DNA from: CAZMGT01 sp964565895
GTDB lineage: Bacteria; Armatimonadota; Zipacnadia; UBA1398; CAZMGT01
Length of the DNA: 28,737 nucleotides
Reading direction: 5' to 3'
Assembly (NCBI GenBank): GCA_964565895.1
Contig: CAZMGT010000051.1
Span: 1-28,737 of the forward strand
The first letter of the stretch is position 1, and every line of letters starts with the position of its first letter. The translations under genes were made by a program, and so were the position numbers. The notes beneath the pieces were generated by a model. It saw nothing but the letters and a program-made list of their open reading frames with translations, was not told the origin of the DNA and did not search any database. This document shows positions 17,001 through 23,476 of this stretch, one piece after another.

Positions 17001-17408
17001 ATGCGCGACATGGGCGAGGAGATTTTTCAGCTTTCGGACATGGCGCACGCAGAAGGGGTTCGTCGGGCGCCGTATGAGCTGTGGAACGGGAAGCGGTGCT
17101 GGGTGTGGGGTTTGACCATTCGCGAGTACCTAAAGCTGCAGCGAGAGGCGCGGCGGCGGCTGCCCGACGGGAGCGAGGTGTTCGACGAGGAGCGGTATAT
17201 CATTTGCCGGTTCATCGACTGCGTGCGGGACTCGGATGGTCCGGAGGCGAAGCCCATTTTTAACCGGCAGGAGCACTATGAGTGGCTGGCGCAGCGAGAT
17301 GTGAAGACGATCGAGGGAGCAGTGGCGCTGTCCATGAAGCTGTCCGGGGAGCTTGAGGAGGGGGAAGATTTTTTCCCGGGGAGCGGCGGGGGGAGCACGA
17401 GCGGATAG
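17001..17408 (+). CDS. Tail assembly chaperone, unshifted product (gpG-like)
   Basis: A 135-aa protein made when ribosomes stay in frame. It is helical, with IREYLKLQREARRRLPDG and a central region on DGPEAKPIFNRQEHYEWLAQ, ending in an acidic stretch then a Gly/Ser tail (FFPGSGGGSTSG). In lambda-like tails, gpG and its shifted partner gpGT coat the tape measure protein and recruit tube subunits. The gene follows the tail tube gene and carries a slippery heptamer near its 3' end, both family hallmarks. The start is ATG 17001, preceded by GGAGGAGG. Confidence 0.82.
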   Translation: MRDMGEEIFQLSDMAHAEGVRRAPYELWNGKRCWVWGLTIREYLKLQREARRRLPDGSEVFDEERYIICRFIDCVRDSDGPEAKPIFNRQEHYEWLAQRDVKTIEGAVALSMKLSGELEEGEDFFPGSGGGSTSG

Positions 17409-17503
17409 TTAAGTTTTGCGTGGGGCATTTAGGCAGGCTTCCCTGCGAGGTGCAGGGGAGCCTGTTTGATTTGTTCGAGGCGATGAGCTGCCTGGGCCAG
17501 TAG
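17001..17503 (+). CDS. Tail assembly chaperone, -1 frameshift product (gpGT-like)
   Basis: Predicted 167-aa fusion produced by a -1 shift at T TTT TTC (17369-17375). The first 125 codons are shared with the short product. After the shift, 42 sense codons run from 17375 to 17500 and stop at TAG 17501-17503, where the zero frame stops at 17406. The extension reads sensibly (HERIVKFCVGHLGRLPCEV then LFDLFEAMSCLGQ), with hydrophobic and Cys residues typical of a gpT-like domain, and has no start codon of its own. The next gene starts 22 nt downstream, so the extension neatly fills what would otherwise be a gap of about 117 nt. Based on known gpG/gpGT biology a few percent shifting is usual; the rate here is unknown. 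Confidence 0.82.
17369..17375 (+). promoter_or_regulatory. Programmed -1 ribosomal frameshift site
   Basis: The heptamer T TTT TTC is phased exactly as X XXY YYZ: codons GAT TTT TTC in the chaperone frame. A simultaneous -1 slip of both tRNAs keeps TTT pairing. It lies 11 codons before the zero-frame stop. GC-rich sequence follows at once. Confidence 0.82.
17434..17464 (+). other. 13-bp hairpin inside the frameshift extension
   Basis: CAGGCTTCCCTGC (17434-17446) pairs with GCAGGGGAGCCTG (17452-17464) through one T.G wobble around a GAGGT loop. TTTGATTTG follows, giving it a terminator look, yet it lies within the gpGT coding extension. It could modulate read-through toward the hub gene, or affect the shift, though at about 59 nt from the slippery site it is further away than usual stimulators. 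Confidence 0.6.
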
Positions 17504-17525
17504 GCCGGCGGCGGGAGGAAGGGCA

Positions 17526-19550
17526 ATGGCGATTTCGCTGATCCTCGACGTGGCGGAGAGCGTGCTCGACGAGCAGGGGTATTCGCTGATGCACCTGGCG
17601 CGGGAGCAGTGGGACGAGCTGGACGCGGAGGGCGTGTATTACGAGCCGGTGTCGCGGGCGGTGATGCTCGAGCCGGAGCTTAGCGCGCAGGAAACGCGGC
17701 TGTGCCAGTGGACGACGTGGGGCGGGAGCTTCGAGGAGGTAACCCCGCCGGAGCTTGGGGTTACGGCGATCCACCAGAAGCAGGTGCAGGCGGACACCTA
17801 CGCCTATGCGGAAAGCCAGGAGAGGATTGCCCGCAACGGCTCGTTTGTGCTGTGGCTGTTTTTGCGCCAGCCGCCGGCGTGGCAGATGGAGGAGCACCGG
17901 GCGGATGTTTACTTCGGCGGGCGGTATCGCCTGACCCTGCGCCCGGGGGAGGACGCGGAGCTGTGGCGCGCCGCAGGCTTGGTGTGGAGCGAAGGGAAGG
18001 AGCCGCCGGTGGAGTATGGCACGGCGCAGTTTGCCAAGGTGGCCGAGGGGCGGCTGTTTGCCGACGCCGAGGAGTTCTACGGCCGGTGGCACAGGATTTG
18101 GATTTTGCCCGTCAAGCGCGATGGGATTGTGATCCAGGGCGACCACGGGCTTGGGTTTTGCTATCGCGAGGAAGACGTGCTGAGCGTTGAGGAGGAAGGG
18201 GGGAGGAAGAACTACGTTACATTCGCGGCGCGGGTGAGGATTAGAGTGCTCGGGGGGATGTTTGTGTTCGCCCTGGGGCGGCCGAGCTACGCTACCTCGG
18301 GGACGCTGGCCAGCCCGACGATTTGCCTGCCCTATACGGCGACGGCGGAACCGAAGACGGAGGTGCGCTGGGAGCTGCGCGAGGGGTGCACCGTGGGGCT
18401 GGAGGTGCTTGCGGAGAAGGACGGTGGGGCGTTTGAGCCGCCGGCGGACAAGTTCGCCTATCGCCTGACGCTAAGCGGGCCGGGGGACGAGACGCCGATG
18501 GTTTACGAGGCGCGGGTGGAGTTTGACCCGACGACGCGCGAGCGCTCGCCCCAGGCGGTGGACTGCTCGAACTACGTGCTCTACGTGCGCGAGGTGCGCT
18601 CGGCGGACAGGCAAAGCGCGCGGATGGAGTTTACCGTAGACAACACCGGGGGGACGTTTGACGAGAAGCGCGAGCGGGCGAATTTGCGCGTGACGTTGGA
18701 CGTTGACGGCAAGCGGCGGTTTACCGGCCTTACGGGAAGGACGGTGACCAAGGAGGGGAACGCGGAGACGGTGACGTTTGTGTGCAGCGACCTGTGGAAG
18801 CGGCTGGAGGCGGCGCGGCTGTCGAACGCGAGCTGCTTTGACGGGGAGGTGCACACAGAAGTGGTGAAGCGGCTGTGTAAGCTGGCGGGGATACGCGAGG
18901 AGGAGATGGTTGTTGCCGAGGACGAGTATCGGCTGCCCGAGGCGGAGGGCGACGAGGAGCCGCTTTTTTTGCCGCGCAACGGGGAGACGGTGGCCAGTTT
19001 TTTGAGCTATATCGCGGAGAGCTTCTCCGGCTGGCGGCTGGGGTTTGACGAGGAGGGGAAGTTTCACTATGAGCCGTGGCCGGAGGAGGAGCCGCAGAAG
19101 ACGTTTGTCACCAAGCACCCCGCGGGGGAAGGGGAGCTGGTGGTTTTTGCGCGGGAGAGTGAAGTGGACGAGAGCGGGCACGCGAACGAGATTTGGGTAA
19201 TCGGGCGGAGCGACAGCGGGAAGCTGCTTTCGGCGTATTACGTGGACTATAGCTCGATGCACGACCCGACGTATCGCTATTACGTGGGCGAGCGGCGGCT
19301 GCTCATTTGGGTAGACACGGCGCTGAATAGCCAGGCCGCGGTGAACTGGGTGTGTCGGACGTTGGCCGAGGAGGCGGCGAAGTTTAAGCACTACGCGCGG
19401 GTGGAGGCGGAGTTTGACGCGGAGGTTGGGCCCGGTGACCGGGTGACGATGGACGGGCTGGAGTATGTGGTGCGCACGGTGGACGCGGTGCTCTTGCCCA
19501 AGCGGCGGCGGGCGGAATATGTGCTGGAGCGCGTGGAGGAGGAGAGCTGA
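17526..19550 (+). CDS. Tail hub / tail tip protein
   Basis: A 674-aa beta-rich structural protein. The N-terminal about 250 residues are strand-rich and may be a distal-tail-like domain. Residues about 348-415 (VLYVREVRSADRQSARMEF onward, with GKRRFTGLTGRTVTKEG) and 484-520 (SFLSYIAESFSGWRLGFDEE) resemble baseplate hub/gpD-like folds that cap the tube. The C-terminal VEAEFDAEVGPGDRVTMDGL and VRTVDAVLLPKRRRAEYVLE fit the same family. The start is ATG 17526 with GGGAGGAAGG upstream, 22 nt after the gpGT stop. A tape-measure gene, usually placed exactly here, is absent, and this protein is neither helical nor long enough to be one. Alternatively the N-terminal half could be a new domain. Confidence 0.68.
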   Translation: MAISLILDVAESVLDEQGYSLMHLAREQWDELDAEGVYYEPVSRAVMLEPELSAQETRLCQWTTWGGSFEEVTPPELGVTAIHQKQVQADTYAYAESQERIARNGSFVLWLFLRQPPAWQMEEHRADVYFGGRYRLTLRPGEDAELWRAAGLVWSEGKEPPVEYGTAQFAKVAEGRLFADAEEFYGRWHRIWILPVKRDGIVIQGDHGLGFCYREEDVLSVEEEGGRKNYVTFAARVRIRVLGGMFVFALGRPSYATSGTLASPTICLPYTATAEPKTEVRWELREGCTVGLEVLAEKDGGAFEPPADKFAYRLTLSGPGDETPMVYEARVEFDPTTRERSPQAVDCSNYVLYVREVRSADRQSARMEFTVDNTGGTFDEKRERANLRVTLDVDGKRRFTGLTGRTVTKEGNAETVTFVCSDLWKRLEAARLSNASCFDGEVHTEVVKRLCKLAGIREEEMVVAEDEYRLPEAEGDEEPLFLPRNGETVASFLSYIAESFSGWRLGFDEEGKFHYEPWPEEEPQKTFVTKHPAGEGELVVFARESEVDESGHANEIWVIGRSDSGKLLSAYYVDYSSMHDPTYRYYVGERRLLIWVDTALNSQAAVNWVCRTLAEEAAKFKHYARVEAEFDAEVGPGDRVTMDGLEYVVRTVDAVLLPKRRRAEYVLERVEEES

Positions 19551-19556
19551 GGAGCG

Positions 19557-19808
19557 ATGCGGCGGGAGGAGCGATTTGGGGAGGCGCTGCGCGAGGCGGC
19601 GCGGCGGGCGGCAGAGGTACGCATTTTGGCGCGGCGGCTGAGCACGCGCCAGGCGCGCTGGGCGGACGAAGCGGTGGAGGCGGTGAGCAGCGGAGCAGTG
19701 AGCGAAGCGGCGGCGCTGACCACGGCGAGCGAGACGGGGCAGACGGTTAAGTATTTCATGGTGGGCAAGGACGGGTTTTTGCCCGAGGAGAGCTGGGTGC
19801 TGGGGTAA
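19557..19808 (+). CDS. Small protein of unknown function
   Basis: An 83-aa protein with a basic helical N-terminal half (EALREAARRAAEVRILARRL) and an Ala/Ser-rich middle, ending TGQTVKYFMVGKDGFLPEES. Not recognised. The start is ATG 19557, 7 nt after the hub gene, with a GAGGAG just upstream. Its TAA shares a base with the next ATG (TAATG), so the two are coupled. By position it is a tail-tip or fibre accessory. Confidence 0.6.
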   Translation: MRREERFGEALREAARRAAEVRILARRLSTRQARWADEAVEAVSSGAVSEAAALTTASETGQTVKYFMVGKDGFLPEESWVLG

Positions 19809-21061
19809 TGGAGGAGTGGAGCGCGAGCGGGAAGATACGACTCATGCGGCTGGAGGGGGAGTATGCGGCGAGCGCATTTGTGTTTCACGTGGGGCCGGAG
19901 GACTACTCAGGGCCGCACTTTATGATCTCCGAGATTAGGGACGACCCGGAGCACTTGGCGCTGGAGTTTTTGGTCGCGGACCCGTGGCCCGAGGGGCGCG
20001 TTGTGGTAGACCACGACGGCGCGTTTCACCAGTGCGACATGTGGTTTGACGGGACGTGGTTTGTCGCGGAGATCGATGGGCAGCGGGTGTTTGAGACGGA
20101 CAACCTGGAGTATCCGGAATATCAAGTGCTGAAGAAACACCCGCGCGTGGTGCGCATGAGGCTGTCGTGTCCGCAGCAGCAGTGGACGACGTATGTGCGC
20201 GCGGGGGCGGACGATATTTCCGTGTCGGAGATTATCGCCACGAGCTTTGAGGGGACGGAGCTGGACCCGCTGTGGCACCACAACGACCGTGGGACGCCAG
20301 GGAGCGGCGAGCCGTGGACGAGAGTGTCGCAGGACGAGGAGATGATCGTCGAGGCGTGGGTGCCTGCCGCGGAGGGGATGCCCTCTGAGGTGTGCCGGAT
20401 AACCATTTTGGCGTATCAGCTGCGGAGCGACTGCGCGCAGCTTGAGGCTGAGGGGGAAGGGAGAGAGGTCGTCTACGTTGCGCCATATGTGAACGAGGCG
20501 GGCAGGCGGAGCTATGCCCTGATGTATCGGCGGAGCGTAGACGGCGGGGAGAGCTATTCGGAGCCGTATGACTTGGTGGGGCGGTTTCACAAGGGCGACA
20601 GGCGATGGTCGGCGCATGGGCCGAATTTGTTTTTGCTGCCCGACGGGCGGCGGTTGCTGATCTATGGCGTGCACCCGAACCCGCCGTTGGACGACCTGCA
20701 GACGCGGTGGCAGATTTTTACACCATTTGGCGAGTGGGTGAAGAACGGGATGGCAGTAGAGGGCTATGGCTTTCCCACGGCGGTGTATTTGCCGGAGCTT
20801 GGGGAAGCGCTGTGCGTGGTGTTTAAGCGGGAGGAAGGGAAGTTTAACGTGGGATCGATTTGGCTGATGCGGGGAAGGTTTGACCCGTTTTTGGAGATGT
20901 TTTTCTGGGACGAGCCGCAGGAGATCGTGCCCGGCGGGGCGCGCGCGGGGCACCAGCACCTGCGCATGGACCCTGACGGGACGCTGCGGCTGATCTACGT
21001 GAACACAAGCCACGAAATGGTGGAGCTTAAGAGCACCGACTACGGTGAGACATGGAGCTGA
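19808..21061 (+). CDS. Asp-box (sialidase-like) protein of the tail region
   Basis: A 417-aa protein without signal peptide. Residues about 236-255 hold an Asp-box-type turn, RRSVDGGESYSEPY, and the C-terminus ends in another, STDYGETWS. Between them are WSAHGPNLFLLPDG and DGTLRLIYV strands. These are BNR/sialidase-type beta-propeller signatures, seen in glycan-binding or glycan-cleaving proteins. The N-terminal 150 residues are also strand-rich and may be a concanavalin-like domain (FMISEIRDDPE, MWFDGTWFVAEIDGQRVFET). The placement between hub and fibre fits a receptor-binding or depolymerase role. The catalytic residues of sialidases cannot be assigned. The chain ends exactly after an Asp-box, which is odd for a closed propeller. 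Confidence 0.6.
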   Translation: MEEWSASGKIRLMRLEGEYAASAFVFHVGPEDYSGPHFMISEIRDDPEHLALEFLVADPWPEGRVVVDHDGAFHQCDMWFDGTWFVAEIDGQRVFETDNLEYPEYQVLKKHPRVVRMRLSCPQQQWTTYVRAGADDISVSEIIATSFEGTELDPLWHHNDRGTPGSGEPWTRVSQDEEMIVEAWVPAAEGMPSEVCRITILAYQLRSDCAQLEAEGEGREVVYVAPYVNEAGRRSYALMYRRSVDGGESYSEPYDLVGRFHKGDRRWSAHGPNLFLLPDGRRLLIYGVHPNPPLDDLQTRWQIFTPFGEWVKNGMAVEGYGFPTAVYLPELGEALCVVFKREEGKFNVGSIWLMRGRFDPFLEMFFWDEPQEIVPGGARAGHQHLRMDPDGTLRLIYVNTSHEMVELKSTDYGETWS

Positions 21062-21066
21062 GAGCG

Positions 21067-22416
21067 ATGCCCACGAAGGATATTCCCGGAGGGAGCACAT
21101 TTGAGAGCGGAGATACGGCGCCCGTGGTGCGCACGAAGCTTAACGACAACGTGCACTGGGCCGAGGCGCAGATGCAGGGGATCGAGGACCGCCTGGAGAC
21201 GACGATCAACGAGCTGTTCTCTAAGGGCGTGATCTCGGGGTGCACGGTGAGCGCGGGGAGCGGGCTTTCCGTGAACGTAAGCGCGGGAACGGCGCTGATC
21301 AACTACCTCGTTACGGTGACGGAGAAGACGGGAGAGCCGTGCCAGCCGAACAGCACGAACTATGTGTTTTTGAAGCAGGACGACACGATCGAGATTAACA
21401 CCACGGGCGAGGAGCCGGGTGATGCAGAGAGCATTTTGCTGGCCACGGTGAGCACGGATAGCGAGTCGGTAGTGGAGGTGGACAATGCGCCGGCGGGCAA
21501 ACCGTATGTGACGCTGCGCAGGGTGAGCTATGTGGGATGCGCGTTGACCCCCGCGGAGGACGGGAGCTTTGACCTGGGGAGCGCGGAGCGGCGGTGGAGA
21601 GATGTTTACGTTGCGGGCAGCGTGCGCGCGGCGGCGGACACGGGCATTGGCCTGCGCTTGGGCGATGAGGCGGGAGCGACGCGGGCGAGCGTGGAGAACG
21701 CCTCGGGAGCAGGGGTTTTCGGCGTGACCAGCGCGGGTGAGGTGATCTTCTCCCCATCGGGGAGCGACCGGGCGGCGATGGAGTATGACGAGCAGGCGGG
21801 AGCGCTTGCTCTGAAGACGGTGGACAGCACGGGCGAGAACTACGTGGAGCGCATTGTTGTCGCCGGCGAGCAGGATGAGACGGAAGTGGGCATTGGCGGG
21901 GCGGCGCAAAGCGGCGTTGCCCTGTCCGTAAGCGGGGACGCGACGGTTTCGGGAAGGGTAGGCATTGGGACCTCTGGCGGTTTGTCTTATCCGTTTCAAA
22001 TCGCGGGCCCAACCTATGACGACGAGGTGTTTTTTAACACGAATGACAACTACATCGCCAGGTTCGGACCACCCGACGCCGGCGTTGCGATATCGTTCTT
22101 TAGATACGGAAGCAGCGCGTGCATCAGGGCCACTCGGCAATACGGCTGGAATGCGGAAGATTTTTACCTGAGCGGCGACCCTCTGTTCTGCGAGAGCGCG
22201 TCGGACGTGTACGTTGACCTCGGCGATGCAGCGGGAGCGACGAAGCTGAGGATACGCGATAGCGGGGACGTTGAGGTTGCCAGCATCGACAGCGACGGGA
22301 ACCTCGATGCGACGAGCTATAGCGTAGGCGGCACGGCGGGAGCAAGCGGGACGTTTACCACGGCGGACAACAAGACGGTGACCGTGAGCAACGGGATTGT
22401 TACCTCAATTGCCTAA
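21067..22416 (+). CDS. Tail fibre protein
   Basis: About 449 aa, rich in Gly, Ser, Ala and Thr. The N-terminal part (TKLNDNVHWAEAQMQGIEDRL) is a helical attachment region, followed by repeats of short strands typical of trimeric fibres: DLGSAERRWRDVYVAGSV, LRLGDEAGATRASVENASG, LGDAAGATKLRIRDSG. The C-terminus is TADNKTVTVSNGIVTSIA, common at ends of phage fibre proteins. The start is ATG 21067; an in-frame ATG at 21052 overlaps the previous gene by 10 nt and is equally possible. No chaperone or auto-cleaving endosialidase domain is recognised. Receptor unknown. Confidence 0.72.
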   Translation: MPTKDIPGGSTFESGDTAPVVRTKLNDNVHWAEAQMQGIEDRLETTINELFSKGVISGCTVSAGSGLSVNVSAGTALINYLVTVTEKTGEPCQPNSTNYVFLKQDDTIEINTTGEEPGDAESILLATVSTDSESVVEVDNAPAGKPYVTLRRVSYVGCALTPAEDGSFDLGSAERRWRDVYVAGSVRAAADTGIGLRLGDEAGATRASVENASGAGVFGVTSAGEVIFSPSGSDRAAMEYDEQAGALALKTVDSTGENYVERIVVAGEQDETEVGIGGAAQSGVALSVSGDATVSGRVGIGTSGGLSYPFQIAGPTYDDEVFFNTNDNYIARFGPPDAGVAISFFRYGSSACIRATRQYGWNAEDFYLSGDPLFCESASDVYVDLGDAAGATKLRIRDSGDVEVASIDSDGNLDATSYSVGGTAGASGTFTTADNKTVTVSNGIVTSIA

Positions 22417-22429
22417 AGGGGAGTTGGCC

Positions 22430-22705
22430 ATGGCGACGGTGGAGGAGATTCAGCAAGAGCTGGAGGGAGACGAGCGCAAACAAGCATGGTGTGCGCGGCT
22501 GCGCACGCTGATGGCGCACACGCAGCCGGACACAGCGCTTGCTGCGCGGATGATCGCCGCGTTTGGCGCGGGAGCGGTTAAGGCGTTTTTCGCGAGCTTG
22601 AAGGCCGAGGAAGCGGGACGGCTGCGCGAACGCGCGGCGAAGCTTGAGCAGGAGGCGACGACGCTGGAGCAGGAGGAAGACGTGGAGCTGGTGTCCGCGC
22701 CATAG
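22430..22705 (+). CDS. Small helical protein after the fibre gene
   Basis: A 91-aa acidic protein, mostly helix, with a coiled coil in the second half (LRERAAKLEQEATTLEQEED). The start is ATG 22430, with AGGGGAG 6 nt upstream. Not recognised. It may be a fibre assembly factor by position, but nothing in the sequence proves this. A terminator follows 40 nt downstream, closing the main structural run. Confidence 0.6.
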   Translation: MATVEEIQQELEGDERKQAWCARLRTLMAHTQPDTALAARMIAAFGAGAVKAFFASLKAEEAGRLRERAAKLEQEATTLEQEEDVELVSAP

Positions 22706-22746
22706 CGAGCGGCGGGATAGCGCTTGGCGAACAGGCTTTGGGAGAA

Positions 22747-22776
22747 GGCGTCGGGCGAAGCACCCGGCGCCTTTTT
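22747..22776 (+). terminator. Rho-independent terminator at the end of the tail-fibre segment
   Basis: Stem GGCGTCGGG (22747-22755) / CCCGGCGCC (22763-22771) with one T.G wobble and a CGAAGCA loop, extended by two A-T pairs and followed by TTTTTGTTT. It marks the end of the main structural transcript; two small genes still follow. Confidence 0.85.
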
Positions 22777-22807
22777 GTTTCGCGAGAGGAGGAGGGTGGG
22801 TGCGACG

Positions 22808-23005
22808 ATGAGCGAGGAGCGGCGGACAGGCCATGGCGGAGAGCGTATGGAGCAGCGCGCAGCGGGGGCGGCGCTGCTGCACTTGGCCGGGCGGCTGCTG
22901 TTGCTTGCCGCGCGCGAGGTGGAGCTGCGCAACGCGGAGATCGCGCGGCTTGAGGCGGCGCTGGAGGAAGCGCGGCGCGCGGGAGAGGGAGATGCGCGGA
23001 GATGA
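22808..23005 (+). CDS. Small coiled-coil protein coupled to a secreted protein
   Basis: About 65 aa. A moderately hydrophobic stretch with internal Arg (LLHLAGRLLLLAAREVE) leads into a coiled coil (LRNAEIARLEAALEEARR). Start uncertain: ATG 22808, or GTG 22796 which has a better-placed GAGGAGG, or ATG 22847. Its stop overlaps the ATG of the next gene (ATGA). The hydrophobic stretch is too interrupted for a confident transmembrane call. A lysis role (holin- or spanin-like) is imaginable from position but not supported by motif. Confidence 0.5.
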   Translation: MSEERRTGHGGERMEQRAAGAALLHLAGRLLLLAAREVELRNAEIARLEAALEEARRAGEGDARR

Positions 23006-23469
23006 GAGTGGTTGTCGCAGCGGCGATCTTTGCCTGCGCCGCACAGGTGGCGTGGGCGGACGAGCTTGGCTATGCAAGCCTTGCCGTTTGCCGGGCGGAG
23101 GAGCAGACGTTTTCCGCGGGGCAAGGCGCGGGGAAGCCGGAGCTTGAGGTTGAGGTTTCCGAGCATGCGGTAAAGGTTGCCTGGGGGGTGGAGTTTGGCG
23201 AGCCGGGATGGAAGCCGAGCTGGCAGGTTATTCTGTGGCGCGACGCAGTGGACTATAAGGAAGGCCGAACGGAAGCGCAGTTGTGGTGGGAAGTGGGGCT
23301 GGCTGTGCGGCCGGAGCGGGTTGGCGTGGGGGGCTATTTGAGCGGCCAGGTGGAGGTAGGTGAGAAGCTGCGGCTGTTCGGCGAGCTGGGCGCGGAGCTG
23401 AGCGGAAAGATCGGGGGCAAGGCGCGAGTGCGCGGGGTGTTTAACGTGGGGCTGGCCTGGGAGCTTTAG
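23002..23469 (+). CDS. Secreted beta-rich protein at the end of the phage cluster
   Basis: A 155-aa protein with a clear Sec signal peptide, MRVVVAAAIFACAAQVAWA, followed by a mature part of about 135 residues with alternating strands (VEVSEHAVKVAWGVEFG, QLWWEVGLAVRP, VGGYLSGQVEVGEKLRLFGE) and a terminal aromatic pattern NVGLAWEL. This looks like a small periplasmic or outer-membrane beta-barrel-type protein. It overlaps the upstream small gene by 4 nt and shares the cluster's G-rich codon style, so it belongs to the cluster rather than to the host side. No lysis motif is seen. Its stop lies 7 nt from that of the convergent GGDEF gene. Confidence 0.62.
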   Translation: MRVVVAAAIFACAAQVAWADELGYASLAVCRAEEQTFSAGQGAGKPELEVEVSEHAVKVAWGVEFGEPGWKPSWQVILWRDAVDYKEGRTEAQLWWEVGLAVRPERVGVGGYLSGQVEVGEKLRLFGELGAELSGKIGGKARVRGVFNVGLAWEL

Positions 23470-23476
23470 GCCGGGG

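Larger units (their letters stand above)
8704..23469 (+). mobile_element. Compact phage structural cluster: defective prophage or domesticated particle
   Basis: About 14.8 kb of tightly packed plus-strand genes in the canonical order packaging, portal, protease, decoration, capsid, connector, tail tube, frameshifted chaperone, tail hub and fibres. Several starts overlap the preceding stop by 1-4 nt. No integrase, repressor, replication gene, recognisable holin/endolysin or tape-measure gene is present, and no flanking direct repeat or tRNA target was found. Boundaries given are the outer genes, not att sites. Codons end mostly in G, unlike the flanking host genes. It could be a decayed prophage, a satellite, or a gene-transfer-agent-like element. 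The size resembles known GTA clusters, but that alone proves nothing. Confidence 0.85.

Noticed and set aside
17388..17394. A G-run GGGGGGA as an alternative slippery site
   Set aside because: In the chaperone frame it reads C GGG GGG, which does not allow full P-site re-pairing; T TTT TTC upstream is a standard heptamer.
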